Shown piece by piece: positions 9,205-17,330 of a stretch of DNA of 45,472 bases. Below the pieces are notes generated by a model that saw nothing but the letters and a program-made list of their open reading frames with translations, ran no database searches and had not been told where the DNA came from. The stretch is from Effusibacillus lacus (GTDB lineage: Bacteria > Bacillota > Bacilli > Tumebacillales > Effusibacillaceae). Both the position numbers and the translations under genes were made by a program. Each line of letters starts with the position of its first letter. Within the stretch, counting starts at the first letter, position 1. Location of the stretch: positions 34,984 to 80,455 of the forward strand of contig NZ_BDUF01000018.1 of the NCBI RefSeq assembly GCF_002335525.1, in the 5' to 3' direction.

Positions 9205-9546
9205 TTATGTTTTGTTCGAAGCGAGATACGAGAGAAAGGAAGGATCCAGGGGATTGAGCGGCCGACCGGCCATTTTTTCCGCAGCTGGCCACAATTCACC
9301 CAAATCCTGAATGACTGCGGATCTGCCTTTTTTGTCTCGAAGAATAAACTTGCTGCCGCTCCAATCTTCCACTGACAGACTATAATAACGCAGAATCCGG
9401 TTTGTCAATCTGATTCTGTGCAGGCGGTCCCTCTGCCGCGCTCTTTGTTGTCCACCTGCCACAGCAATTGGATTTGACCCGTCATGGCCTTGCTTCCTGT
9501 CTGTCCAATGAATTTTCATTACGGATTCCCCGCACAACACACACAT
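9205..9546 (-). CDS. Small CxxC protein, unknown function
   Basis: A 113-residue soluble protein starting MCVLCGESVMKIHWTD. The CVLC pair could bind a metal. The middle is arginine-rich (QQRARQRDRLHRIRLTNR), followed by a hydrophilic domain with LWPAAEKMAGRPLNPLDPS. I do not recognise a named family. The ATG at 9546 has an AAGGGGGG site; an internal ATG at Met10 also has GGGGA and would drop the CxxC. It lies 14 bp upstream of the CobW gene and is probably translated with it, so it may be a partner of the metallochaperone. Confidence 0.75.
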   Translation of the reverse strand: MCVLCGESVMKIHWTDRKQGHDGSNPIAVAGGQQRARQRDRLHRIRLTNRILRYYSLSVEDWSGSKFILRDKKGRSAVIQDLGELWPAAEKMAGRPLNPLDPSFLSYLASNKT

Positions 9547-9586
9547 TGCCTGGCCCCCCTTCCTGATCAGTTAAAATAAACAGGTA

Positions 9587-9611
9587 CAGGCCGACTGATC
9601 GCGTCGGCCTG
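9587..9611 (-). terminator. Probable terminator or attenuator after the deacetylase-family gene
   Basis: CAGGCCGAC / GTCGGCCTG form a perfect 9-bp GC-rich stem with a 7-base loop. On the minus strand it is followed by a T-rich stretch, TACCTGTTTATTTT. It sits between the hydrolase gene (ends 9629) and the small CxxC gene (starts 9546), so the two groups may be only partly co-transcribed. Confidence 0.6.
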
Positions 9612-9628
9612 CAGCCGTTTGGGTCCCA

Positions 9629-10513
9629 TTATTTGTTTCGCGGATTTCGCTGCTTGAAATCGTCGGCAATCTCGTCAAATGTTGCCCAGCGAATCCCTTC
9701 GTGACCATTGATGTATTCAATCAGGCGTTCAAGCATCAGGAGCACCTGGGGTCTGCCGCTCACATCCGGATGGATTGTCATGGCAAACACCGCATAGTCG
9801 TATTCCCGATATACCCAGTCAAACTGGTCACGCCACATTTGTTCAATGTCACGCGGATTCACAAAACCGTGACTGTTAGGTGACTTCTTGATAAACATCA
9901 TCGGGGGCAGATCATCCAGATACCAGTTGGCGGGAATTTCGATCAGGTCCGTTTCTTTTCCGCGAACCAAAGGTTTCATCCATTCATGTGCCGATTTTTC
10001 ATAATCAATGTTTGTCCAGCTGTCGCCAACTCGCACATAGTAAGGATGGAAATCGTTGTGCATCAGGCTGTGATCATATTTTATTCCATGCTTTAAAAGA
10101 AGTTCATTTGTTACATTGGAGAACTCCCACCATGGAGCCACATAACCGGTTGGACGCTTGCCTGAAACTTTCTCTACCAGATCAATACATTTGAGCAGAA
10201 CATCCTCTTCCTGTTTCGGGGTCATGGCAATCGGGTTTTCGTGTGAATATCCATGAATACCGATTTCATGTCCGGACGCCACTACCATCCGGGTCTGCTC
10301 CGGAAACGTCTCAATCGAGTGTCCGGGAATGAACCAGGTTGTCTTCAGATTATACTTATCAAACAACTTGAGAAGGCGCGGAGTTCCAACTTCTCCCGCA
10401 AAAAGGCCCCGGGAAATGTCATCGGGGGAATCTTCACCACCATAGGAACCCAGCCACCCGGCAACCGCATCCACGTCAATCCCGAAAGCTACAAAAATCT
10501 CTTTCTTTGCCAT
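9629..10513 (-). CDS. Polysaccharide deacetylase/PuuE-family hydrolase, possible cyclic imidase
   Basis: A 294-residue NodB-homology protein without signal peptide, so it acts in the cytoplasm and not on cell wall. Visible metal-site residues are Asp13/Asp15 in AFGIDVDA and the His87-x3-His91 pair in [23 protein letters not shown] and [12 protein letters not shown] fit the PuuE-like branch, which includes allantoinase PuuE and, as I recall, the Pseudomonas cyclic imide hydrolase of similar length. It is flanked by an NCS1 permease and a nitrilase-family amidase. I infer ring opening of a cyclic amide, imide or ureide; the exact substrate is open. GGAGAAGGAG precedes the ATG. Confidence 0.8.
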   Translation of the reverse strand: MAKKEIFVAFGIDVDAVAGWLGSYGGEDSPDDISRGLFAGEVGTPRLLKLFDKYNLKTTWFIPGHSIETFPEQTRMVVASGHEIGIHGYSHENPIAMTPKQEEDVLLKCIDLVEKVSGKRPTGYVAPWWEFSNVTNELLLKHGIKYDHSLMHNDFHPYYVRVGDSWTNIDYEKSAHEWMKPLVRGKETDLIEIPANWYLDDLPPMMFIKKSPNSHGFVNPRDIEQMWRDQFDWVYREYDYAVFAMTIHPDVSGRPQVLLMLERLIEYINGHEGIRWATFDEIADDFKQRNPRNK

Positions 10514-10555
10514 ATTAACTCCTTCTCCTTTACCAATATATTTTTAATTACAATC

Positions 10556-12013
10556 TTAAGAAGCCACACTTTTTGCAGGGGTTCCAATTCCGTCTTCAAA
10601 CGGAATCTCCCAATCACGGCCTGCTGTGGTACCAAGGTAATCCTCCGAATAATTGGATTCAATCTCCATTTGTGGATGCTTACGCAAGTACCATCCCTTC
10701 ATCAACACATAGTAGGCAATGAATCCTACCGGGAAACCAACCAGATACATATACTCCATAAAATAGAGTGCCAGTCCGCCGCCAATGAACCAGGCCAACA
10801 TGCCCGCCCAGTTGATTCCACCATCGTATTTGAATTGTCCTTCTTCCTCAAACAAATCTTTTACATTCAGACGTCGCTTGCGAAGCACATAATAATCGCA
10901 AATAATGATTCCGGCTACAGCGGACAAGATTGCACCGTAATACCCGAGATAAGTAAACAATTGATTCAGAATGGCCCATGGTTGAACGACTGTTCCAACA
11001 ATACCCGCCAATACAATGCCCGTAACCATCGACATCCTGATGCCAGCTCCGGCATTTACGAAAGTCAGGGAGGCAGGGATCAGATTCGCCGCAGTATTTG
11101 TGGACCATTGGGCCAGTACTACCATGATCAGAAGCACAAAGTACGCCCAACCGGTAGCCGTTCCCTGAATGACTTCGATCGGATTCCAATTGCCTGTTCC
11201 AAGTATGCTGACCGCACCAATAATTCCCATAAAGGTTTGCACCAAAGGCAGTGCGGTCACATGTGGCCAGAAGCTGTTCCAATTTCTTTTGATCCAGCTT
11301 TTTTCCCCTTTGGTGGTTTTAATGTAACGCGTAATGTTTGGTATATCAACGGCAAGAGCCGACCAGAATCCCATATTGGCCACCATGACCAGGAACCAGC
11401 TTGTTGTGTTTTTGGTTCCTTCATAGGTCCATACGTCTATCCCCTTCACTTCCGCCATTCCAGTCATCTTGAACAGGATCCAGAAAGAGATCACGATAAT
11501 GGAAGGAGCCGCCACTATGGCAAACCGGTCAATCGCTTTGATCCCCATTGCCGTATTGACAATTTGAACAACAGCAAAAATCACGTACCAGGTAAACCAT
11601 GAGTCGAATCCGGTCATCTTGGCAACCAGTGCATTAATGGCCAAGGCTCCCAGGTAGGTTTGGATGCCAAACCAAATGGCTGCTACAATTCCCCGGCTTA
11701 CCGCAGGAAGATGGACGCCGACTGTTCCAAATGGCGCTCGCATATATGCTGCAAAAGACAACCCGTGTTCGATTCCGATGTCGCCGCTTAAACTGCCGAT
11801 CAGGGCGATTACCAGGTTGGCCACAAGAATTGCGGTCGCTACTCCCCAAATTGACATGGAGTCAATGCCGTTTCCCCCAATCATAAACGTGGCGATAATA
11901 ACCGCCATGCCTACCCAGATGTTAAAGAAGCCAAATCCGCTGATCACCCGATCTTTTCCAAGCACGGGAACAATGTCCCGGGAAACCAAGTGATTTTTCT
12001 TCGCATGATCCAT
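10556..12013 (-). CDS. NCS1 family permease (nucleobase/allantoin/hydantoin type)
   Basis: A 485-residue integral membrane protein with about twelve hydrophobic segments. NCS1-like features include FFNIWVGMAV near the first helix, MRAPFGTVGVHLPAVSRGIVAAIWFGIQTY in the central region (shown as a span of helices around residues 90-120), and ANMGFWSALAVDIPNITRY. NCS1 carriers take up nucleobases, allantoin, hydantoins and related rings with Na+ or H+. The gene lies between the nitrilase and deacetylase-family genes (36-bp and 42-bp gaps) in the sigma-54 operon, so it probably imports the substrate of those enzymes. GCAGGAGG precedes the ATG. Confidence 0.88.
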   Translation of the reverse strand: MDHAKKNHLVSRDIVPVLGKDRVISGFGFFNIWVGMAVIIATFMIGGNGIDSMSIWGVATAILVANLVIALIGSLSGDIGIEHGLSFAAYMRAPFGTVGVHLPAVSRGIVAAIWFGIQTYLGALAINALVAKMTGFDSWFTWYVIFAVVQIVNTAMGIKAIDRFAIVAAPSIIVISFWILFKMTGMAEVKGIDVWTYEGTKNTTSWFLVMVANMGFWSALAVDIPNITRYIKTTKGEKSWIKRNWNSFWPHVTALPLVQTFMGIIGAVSILGTGNWNPIEVIQGTATGWAYFVLLIMVVLAQWSTNTAANLIPASLTFVNAGAGIRMSMVTGIVLAGIVGTVVQPWAILNQLFTYLGYYGAILSAVAGIIICDYYVLRKRRLNVKDLFEEEGQFKYDGGINWAGMLAWFIGGGLALYFMEYMYLVGFPVGFIAYYVLMKGWYLRKHPQMEIESNYSEDYLGTTAGRDWEIPFEDGIGTPAKSVAS

Positions 12014-12049
12014 GCAAATACCTCCTGCCTATTGTTTGGGAGTCCGGAC

Positions 12050-12871
12050 TTAACCCGGATTATTCGAAAGGCTCTTCAAAATGATGCTTTTGTTTAGATC
12101 CCGCAGATAGGGAATTGTCCTGCGTTGTGTTTCGACCAAAGAAAGATCGATTTCAGCAACAAGTGCCTCATCCTCCGAAAGCGCCTCCCTTAGTACCATT
12201 CCCTGCGGATTCACAATTCGGCTTCCTCCGCCAAAAGCTGTTTCCCCCTTTTCTATTCCGGTTCGATTGGAAGCGATCACAAATACGCCGTTTTCCAACG
12301 CTCTAGACCGAGTAGCCAAGTCCCATGCATAGCGTCTTGCCTGCCCGAAAGCAGACGGATACACCACAATGTCAGCCCCGTTCAAAGCCAGGATACGTGA
12401 CCCCTCCGGGAATCCGATTTCATAACAAATTTGTACTCCCAATCGGGCGAATCCCAAGTCGAACACAGGAAATTCTTCTCCTTTGGCAAAGCGGGTGTTT
12501 TCGGTGTCCCAAAGATGAACTTTTCTGTAAAATCCGACAAGACCATGAGGACCGACAACCACTGCAGTATCGTATACAAGCCCGCTGATAACGCTTTTTT
12601 CCAATATGCATCCAATCAAATAAACATGATGCTTCTGACTGAGTCTGGACATCCATTGGGTTGTAGGGCCAGGGATTGGTTCTGCCAACTCCGGGTCCCT
12701 CTCTTCCACCCGGTATCCAGTGTTAAACAATTCCGGCAGAACTATCAGCTTTGCGCCTTGTTGGACTGCATCCTCAATCAGGAACAATGCCTTTTTGAGA
12801 TTTTCCGTTTTGTCCCCAAGAACACAATTCATTTGAACGGCTGCAACTATTGGTGTGTGTATGCCTGACAT
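12050..12871 (-). CDS. Carbon-nitrogen hydrolase, nitrilase superfamily
   Basis: A 273-residue nitrilase-superfamily amidase. The catalytic triad is visible as Glu47 (VLPELFNTGY), Lys117 (FYRKVHLWD) and Cys149 (VQICYEIGFPE). The pattern is closer to omega-amidase and N-carbamoyl amidohydrolases than to true nitrilases. It is the first gene of the sigma-54 operon. If the third gene opens a cyclic imide, this enzyme could hydrolyse the resulting half-amide; that is inference. The frame is open upstream to 12994, but the ATG at 12871 has an excellent AAGGAGGG site five bases ahead, and the longer frame would run through the sigma-54 promoter. Confidence 0.88.
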   Translation of the reverse strand: MSGIHTPIVAAVQMNCVLGDKTENLKKALFLIEDAVQQGAKLIVLPELFNTGYRVEERDPELAEPIPGPTTQWMSRLSQKHHVYLIGCILEKSVISGLVYDTAVVVGPHGLVGFYRKVHLWDTENTRFAKGEEFPVFDLGFARLGVQICYEIGFPEGSRILALNGADIVVYPSAFGQARRYAWDLATRSRALENGVFVIASNRTGIEKGETAFGGGSRIVNPQGMVLREALSEDEALVAEIDLSLVETQRRTIPYLRDLNKSIILKSLSNNPG

Positions 12872-12910
12872 CTCTACCCTCCTTATAGCAGATTCATATT
12901 TTCTGAAATA

Positions 12911-12926
12911 GCAAACTTCATGCCAA
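12911..12926 (-). promoter_or_regulatory. Sigma-54 (-24/-12) promoter of the nitrilase-permease-hydrolase operon
   Basis: The minus strand reads TTGGCATGAAGTTTGC, with GG and GC exactly 10 bases apart, matching the TGGCAC-N5-TTGC consensus. Transcription would start near 12900, leaving a leader of about 29 bases with the AAGGAGGG site. A sigma-54 activator gene lies immediately upstream. Confidence 0.9.
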
Positions 12927-12927
12927 C

Positions 12928-12955
12928 AAAAAAAAACGGGTGGATCATCCACCCG
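12928..12955 (-). terminator. Intrinsic terminator of the sigma-54 activator gene
   Basis: On the minus strand a perfect CGGGTGGAT / ATCCACCCG hairpin is followed by nine T. The T-run ends 1 base before the sigma-54 promoter begins, so read-through from the activator is blocked right at the promoter edge. Confidence 0.92.
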
Positions 12956-13022
12956 AAACCAATGAATACTGCAAAGGAACAATTTAGGCAGCATCCACCC
13001 AGAATATTCTCCCCGAAAAATT

Positions 13023-13038
13023 TATGCATCATTGCATA
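13023..13038. promoter_or_regulatory. Activator-binding site 3, TATGC-N6-GCATA
   Basis: A perfect inverted repeat with the same 5-bp arms and 6-bp spacer as the sites at 13103 and 13124. It is about 100 bp upstream of the sigma-54 promoter, a usual distance for enhancer-like sites. Confidence 0.75.
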
Positions 13039-13102
13039 TATCCAATTGCCGCAGGTCACAATTTGTTCAAGCAAATTCAATTGCATCAATATACAGAACA
13101 TT

Positions 13103-13118
13103 TATGCTCAAACGCATA
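13103..13118. promoter_or_regulatory. Activator-binding site 2, TATGC-N6-GCATA
   Basis: A perfect inverted repeat. Its start is 21 bp from site 1, two helical turns, so both would face the same side of the DNA. The layout (short arms, 6-bp spacer) resembles TyrR boxes, and the activator has a TyrR-like helix-turn-helix. Confidence 0.78.
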
Positions 13119-13122
13119 GAAT

Positions 13123-15177
13123 TTATGCGTTTTTGCATAGATCGTCAGATAACCCCAGTTTGTTTAACTTGCGGCTGATTGTCGATTGATTCACACCCAA
13201 TACTTCGGCAATTTTGGTGGTGGTGTTGTACCGTTCCTTTGCCATGGTCAATAACTGCCTCTCCACAAGTTCAATTGCCTGTTGCAAAGGAATGATATTG
13301 GAAACGCTGACTCCTGATGCCACGGTTTGGGTTTGCAAGAGAGCGTCGGGTAGATGATGGACTTCGATCACTTTTTGTTCCGTGGTGACCACCAGCCGCT
13401 CGATAATGTTCTGCAATTCCCGGACATTGCCCGGCCATTTGTAAGCTTGCAACAATTCCGCCGTTTCTCTGGAAAAAGATTTATTGGTGTTAAATTGCTT
13501 ATTGCATTTCTCCAAAAAGTGAACCGCCAAAGGTAGTATATCTTCCTGTCTTTCCCGTAAGGGAGGGATACGGATGGGAACTACGTTCAACCTGTAATAC
13601 AAATCTTCCCGAAAGGCATTTTTTCTGACTTCCTCTTCCAGGTTGCGATTCGTTGCAGCAATAATCCTGACATTGACTTGGACGGACCTGGTTCCTCCCA
13701 CCCGGACAAACTCTTTTTCCTGCAAAACACGCAGCAGCTTCACTTGCAGGGCTAATGGAATTTCACCAATTTCGTCCAAAAACAATGTTCCATCGTGGGC
13801 CAATTCAAATAAACCCATTTTTCCATCTTTGGAAGCACCGGTGAAAGCTCCTTTATCATATCCGAACAGTTCCGATTCCAGCAGATTTTCCGGGATTGCA
13901 CCGCAATTGACCTTAATAAACGGTTTGTCTTTCCTTGGGCTGTTTTGGTAAATATGGGAGGCAATTATTTCTTTTCCCACACCCGACTCACCAAGAATCA
14001 GCACGGTTGAATCAAAATCGGCCACTTTTTCCGCCAAAGCTATCACATTCTTCATAAGTTGGCTTTTGACGATCAGCTGCCCATCTTGCAAGGTGCGTTG
14101 TTTCAACTGCTCCAGTTCCCGCTTGTATCCTTGCATGATTTGCTTGGTTTCTTCCAATTCCGACTGCAGTCTGCTTTCTTCGGTAATGTCACGGGATGTA
14201 TTGATCACGCGAATGATGTTTCCGTCTTCGTCCTTGATTGGAGTTCCAACAACCTTCAATCGTCTTCCCGTTTTGGTGGTCTGAATCGCCTGGACTTTTT
14301 CTTTTTTCTCCAGCACAAGCCGGGTTATGGATGGCTTGAACACCCCTTTTTTCTCCAGTTCATAAACAGTCTGTCCCACCAGTTCTTCTTCTTTATATCC
14401 CCAGAGCCTTTCGGCTGCGGAACTGACCCGCAATGTCATTCCTTGACCGTCAGAAACGTAAATTACATCGTAGCTTGAATCAAATACAGCTTTCAAATCC
14501 TGCACCAAATTGACGTACGAATCGAGATTCATCGCGATTTTTTCGATTTCTGCCGCTTCCCAATAGATTTTGATTGCCCCGATGGAAACACCTCCATCCA
14601 ACACATTGGTTAATGTATAGATACCTTTTTTATCTTCCGTCACTCTTACAACCGGCTTCGTATCTGTGCTGGTCAAGACCCGGTCAACCGAAGCGTCTTT
14701 GTCCATGCTTTTCATTGGTTTGTCTACAATTTGATCCAGAAGAACGCCCTGGGCTTCCAATTCCTGTTTGTTTGCATAGCGGATGCGGCAATCCTTGTCA
14801 AACACCGTAATTCGAAAAGGTAATGAAGCGAGGATGGATTCATAATAGTTTTTCTTTTGTTTGTAAGAATGATAGAGATGTCGGTAGATGACTTCACGGC
14901 CAATCCACCCCAAGGGATCCCCTATTTCATCTATTACAAGCCAAATGGAATAACTGTCCCACGACAGGTTATCCTGCTCAATTGCCAGTAGGGAAGCTTC
15001 TCCTACCGGAATCGGCTCGTCCTGATCACAATCGGCCATCATTCCGAGAATGCGTTTTTTTCCGTCCGTGACAAAGACAATTCCCTCTTCCAGACACTGT
15101 TTCCGTATATCGGTGTTCTTCCATTCCATCCTTGTGACAATCCTGTAATCGGTGTTCAGCAAGTTCTTTATCTCCAT
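13123..15177 (-). CDS. Sigma-54-dependent transcriptional activator with PAS domains
   Basis: A 684-residue enhancer-binding protein. The N-terminal ~100 residues look like a CBS-type segment ([14 protein letters not shown]). One PAS-like domain covers about 110-210 and a clearer PAS domain about 225-335, ending in the usual [11 protein letters not shown]. The AAA+ domain has Walker A GESGVGKE at 396-403, the sigma-54 contact loop GAFTGA at 443-448 and Walker B FLDEIGEI at 466-473. The C-terminus has a TyrR-like helix-turn-helix, [20 protein letters not shown]. It probably senses a small molecule and activates the operon at 12871 and perhaps the divergent gene at 15315. A strong terminator follows. 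Confidence 0.93.
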   Translation of the reverse strand: MEIKNLLNTDYRIVTRMEWKNTDIRKQCLEEGIVFVTDGKKRILGMMADCDQDEPIPVGEASLLAIEQDNLSWDSYSIWLVIDEIGDPLGWIGREVIYRHLYHSYKQKKNYYESILASLPFRITVFDKDCRIRYANKQELEAQGVLLDQIVDKPMKSMDKDASVDRVLTSTDTKPVVRVTEDKKGIYTLTNVLDGGVSIGAIKIYWEAAEIEKIAMNLDSYVNLVQDLKAVFDSSYDVIYVSDGQGMTLRVSSAAERLWGYKEEELVGQTVYELEKKGVFKPSITRLVLEKKEKVQAIQTTKTGRRLKVVGTPIKDEDGNIIRVINTSRDITEESRLQSELEETKQIMQGYKRELEQLKQRTLQDGQLIVKSQLMKNVIALAEKVADFDSTVLILGESGVGKEIIASHIYQNSPRKDKPFIKVNCGAIPENLLESELFGYDKGAFTGASKDGKMGLFELAHDGTLFLDEIGEIPLALQVKLLRVLQEKEFVRVGGTRSVQVNVRIIAATNRNLEEEVRKNAFREDLYYRLNVVPIRIPPLRERQEDILPLAVHFLEKCNKQFNTNKSFSRETAELLQAYKWPGNVRELQNIIERLVVTTEQKVIEVHHLPDALLQTQTVASGVSVSNIIPLQQAIELVERQLLTMAKERYNTTTKIAEVLGVNQSTISRKLNKLGLSDDLCKNA
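13124..13139. promoter_or_regulatory. Activator-binding site 1, overlapping the activator stop codon
   Basis: TATGC-N6-GCATA lies inside the last codons of the activator gene; its GCATA half supplies the alanine codon and part of the TAA stop on the minus strand. It completes a set of three identical half-site pairs upstream of the operon. Confidence 0.75.
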
Positions 15178-15219
15178 GTGCCCACCTCGTTTGGTAAGAT
15201 GGATATTCGTGCATTTTCA

Positions 15220-15238
15220 GAATATTATATCGATATTC
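15220..15238. promoter_or_regulatory. Inverted repeat GAATAT-N7-ATATTC in the divergent intergenic region
   Basis: Perfect 6-bp arms lie between the activator gene and the sigma-54 promoter at 15269. A further half copy, GGATATTC, is at 15201-15208. It could serve autoregulation of the activator or act as an upstream site for the plus-strand gene. It differs from the TATGC-N6-GCATA sites. Confidence 0.45.
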
Positions 15239-15268
15239 CTTTTGTCGATAGTTTTTAGACAAAACATT

Positions 15269-15284
15269 TTGGCACATTTCTTGC
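15269..15284 (+). promoter_or_regulatory. Sigma-54 promoter of the soluble chemoreceptor-like gene
   Basis: TTGGCACATTTCTTGC matches TGGCAC-N5-TTGC exactly, with GG and GC 10 bases apart. Transcription would begin near 15296, immediately before an AAGGAGGAG site at 15300-15308 and the ATG at 15315. Confidence 0.92.
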
Positions 15285-15314
15285 TTGTAAGAAAGTGGTA
15301 AGGAGGAGATATGG

Positions 15315-16151
15315 ATGAACCATAATGGCCATAGCATTTTGCAAAAGTTTGTTGATATTGCTCATTTGCTAAACGACATTTCGGTGGAGGACATTTCCAT
15401 ATCCATTCAGGATCGGGAAAGGATCATAAAATATGTTCCCGGCCGCACGATTGATCTTGGAATTAGGGAAGGAGATCTTCTGAAAGAGGGAAGTGTCAGC
15501 TACCAGGTGATCAAAAGCGGACAAAAAATTATGCGAACGGTGGGAAGAGAAGTCCATGGAGTTCCTTATATAGCTCTCGGCTATCCGATTTTTGATGGTG
15601 AACAAGTAATTGGCTGCGTAACAACCATCACTTCCATTGACAAGAGAGAAAACATGCTGCAGATGGCGGAACGGCTTTCGGCCTCAATGCAGCAATTTTC
15701 CGCAAGCATCCAGTCATCGGCTGCATCTTCTGAGTCGCTTTTCAAGCATAACGAACAAATGCTGGAAAGAATCAATACGGTCAGACAGACAGTTTATGAT
15801 ATCGACCAGATCATCAAAATGGTGCAAGAGGTTGCAAGCAAAACCAATATTCTTGGCCTGAACGCTTCGATCGAAGCTGCGCGGGCCGGTCAGCATGGAA
15901 AAGGATTTGCTGTCGTTGCCGACGAAATCCGAAAACTCGCTGAAACATCAAGCAATTCCGCCAAGAACATCAGTGCCCAGCTGCAAAACATTCAGTCATC
16001 GGTGCAGGAATTGATCGAATCCAACGCAGTGATTTACCAATCGTCGGAGGTGTTAAGCAATCATTTGTCCGATTTGTCGGGATTGATGCAAGAACTGACC
16101 GGCATGGCAACGACCTTGTCCGAAATGGCCCAATTGGGCGGCAAAGAGTAG
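15315..16151 (+). CDS. Soluble chemoreceptor-like (MCP signalling domain) protein
   Basis: A 278-residue protein with no membrane segment and no HAMP domain. Residues ~1-110 form a small sensor-like domain containing [14 protein letters not shown] and [15 protein letters not shown]. The rest is a coiled MCP signalling domain whose tip contains [20 protein letters not shown], followed by [13 protein letters not shown]. Such proteins normally contact CheA/CheW in the cytoplasm. It is clearly related to the protein at 32391 over its whole length. Unusually, it has its own sigma-54 promoter and is divergent from the sigma-54 activator, so it is probably induced with the catabolic operon. The ATG at 15311 is out of frame and stops at once, so 15315 is the start. 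Confidence 0.88.
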   Translation: MNHNGHSILQKFVDIAHLLNDISVEDISISIQDRERIIKYVPGRTIDLGIREGDLLKEGSVSYQVIKSGQKIMRTVGREVHGVPYIALGYPIFDGEQVIGCVTTITSIDKRENMLQMAERLSASMQQFSASIQSSAASSESLFKHNEQMLERINTVRQTVYDIDQIIKMVQEVASKTNILGLNASIEAARAGQHGKGFAVVADEIRKLAETSSNSAKNISAQLQNIQSSVQELIESNAVIYQSSEVLSNHLSDLSGLMQELTGMATTLSEMAQLGGKE

Positions 16152-16175
16152 CTCCGCATACCGTCGTCTGCCGAT

Positions 16176-16200
16176 GCCCTGAACCTCAATGGTTTAGGGC
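16176..16200 (+). terminator. Probable terminator after the chemoreceptor-like gene
   Basis: GCCCTGAACC / GGTTTAGGGC pair over ten bases (one G-U) around a 5-base loop, 24 bases after the stop, followed by TGTTCCTT. The T-run is weak. Confidence 0.55.
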
Positions 16201-16254
16201 TGTTCCTTAATGCGCCTTGTCAAACCTGAGTTAAACAGAAAAACCCAAGGAGCC

Positions 16255-16270
16255 AAAACTCTTGAGTTTT
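16255..16270. terminator. Short inverted repeat before the sigK stop
   Basis: AAAACTC-TT-GAGTTTT is a perfect 7-bp inverted repeat ending in TTTT, between the convergent chemoreceptor and sigK genes. It may help terminate either transcript; the hairpin loop would be tight. Confidence 0.4.
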
Positions 16271-16322
16271 CCCAATACCAGAACAGAACTTTTCAGTTTG
16301 TGTTCCTGACCCGCCCCACTTC

Positions 16323-17024
16323 TCACTCCCGATTCTTCGGCCGAAACTCATGCAACAGCTTCGTCAAAGCCCGCTTCTCAATCCTGGAAACATACGACCT
16401 TGAAATCCCCAACTCCTCCGCAATCTCCCGCTGGGTCTTCTCTTCCCCATCCGGCAGTCCGAACCTTCCGCGGATCACTTCTTGTTCCCGCTCGTCCAGA
16501 AATTCCAGCCGCGAGTAAATCTTCGCCTTTTCCATCTTTAACTGTACCTTATCGATCACCTCATCAGACTCGGTTCCCAGGACATCAATTAACGTTATTT
16601 CGTTGCCCTCTTTGTCGGTCCCGATCGGATCGTGCAAGGAAACGTCTTTTCGTGTCTTCTTCAGGGAACGCAAATGCATGAGAATCTCGTTTTCTATACA
16701 ACGTGCAGCATAGGTGGCCAGCTTGGTGCCTTTGTCAGGCTGAAAGCTTTCGATTGCTTTAATCAAACCAATGGTTCCGATGGAAATCAGGTCTTCGTTG
16801 TCCTCACCGGTGTTTTCAAATTTCTTTACAATATGGGCAACCAGGCGAAGGTTATGCTCAATCAGTACATTGCGGGCGTTTTCGTCACCGGCAGCCATCA
16901 GTTTCAGGTACTTCTCCTCATCTTGCTCCGACAGCGGTTGCGGGAACGCATTGTTCTTGATATAAGAAATAAACAGCGCGACTTCCCGGATCAGCCAAGC
17001 TACAGTTGCCAGGATTCCAGGCAT
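16323..17024 (-). CDS. sigK: RNA polymerase sporulation sigma factor K
   Basis: A 233-residue sigma-70-family protein closely matching pro-sigma-K. It has a hydrophobic ~20-residue pro-sequence followed by [20 protein letters not shown]; the expected SpoIVFB cleavage is between Ser20 and Tyr21. Region 2 is [20 protein letters not shown], then [17 protein letters not shown] and [17 protein letters not shown]. Region 4 ends in [20 protein letters not shown]. The gene is complete, with no skin-type interruption as in some B. subtilis strains. The ATG at 17024 has GGAGGTG about 11 bases upstream; the longer open frame is not supported by homologues. It acts in the mother cell late in sporulation. 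Confidence 0.95.
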   Translation of the reverse strand: MPGILATVAWLIREVALFISYIKNNAFPQPLSEQDEEKYLKLMAAGDENARNVLIEHNLRLVAHIVKKFENTGEDNEDLISIGTIGLIKAIESFQPDKGTKLATYAARCIENEILMHLRSLKKTRKDVSLHDPIGTDKEGNEITLIDVLGTESDEVIDKVQLKMEKAKIYSRLEFLDEREQEVIRGRFGLPDGEEKTQREIAEELGISRSYVSRIEKRALTKLLHEFRPKNRE

Positions 17025-17278
17025 TGGATGTCGGTCACCTCCCACAAAAGTTTTGGTACAAACCACGTGTGTACGCCGCCTGTGTAACACTATATGTGGG
17101 AGTCTGGGCTCCTGTGCCTGTCTGTGCAAAAAAGGACGTGCAAGTTATAACAACTCGTGCGGTGGAGGAAAAGGGGAAGTTGCCTACCTTTCGGTCGGCA
17201 AGAACTCCTACTGGGGCAAACGGATTACCGCTGTGAAGCGAGTGTTCTGATTTCTCAATTTCTTGCATGCTAACTTAT
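17025..17278. other. Non-coding stretch upstream of sigK
   Basis: No gene here is convincing. Several short frames overlap on both strands, all with TTG or GTG starts and no clear ribosome site. A minus-strand CATATAGT at 17089-17096 resembles a sigma-E -10 element about 65 bases before sigK, but I see no matching -35 element. Confidence 0.4.
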
Positions 17279-17316
17279 AAACCCTCACCCCTTTCAAAAG
17301 AAGGCGGTGAGGGTTT
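17279..17316. terminator. Terminator downstream of the first alcohol dehydrogenase gene
   Basis: AAACCCTCACC / GGTGAGGGTTT form a perfect 11-bp stem, 14 bp past the dehydrogenase stop. The longer T-run (TTTTCTTT) is on the plus strand; on the minus strand TTTATAAG follows, so it can work in both directions. Confidence 0.7.
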
Positions 17317-17330
17317 TCTTTGTGTTCCGT

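Noticed and set aside
10253-11602. 449-codon plus-strand frame
   Set aside because: It is antisense to the permease and hydrolase genes, both of which have clear motifs and ribosome sites; the antisense translation is histidine- and proline-rich without a domain.
17006-17250. Small secreted or cysteine-rich protein upstream of sigK
   Set aside because: One plus-strand frame looks faintly like a signal peptide, but starts are only GTG or TTG without a ribosome site and the frames overlap each other; I could not support a gene.
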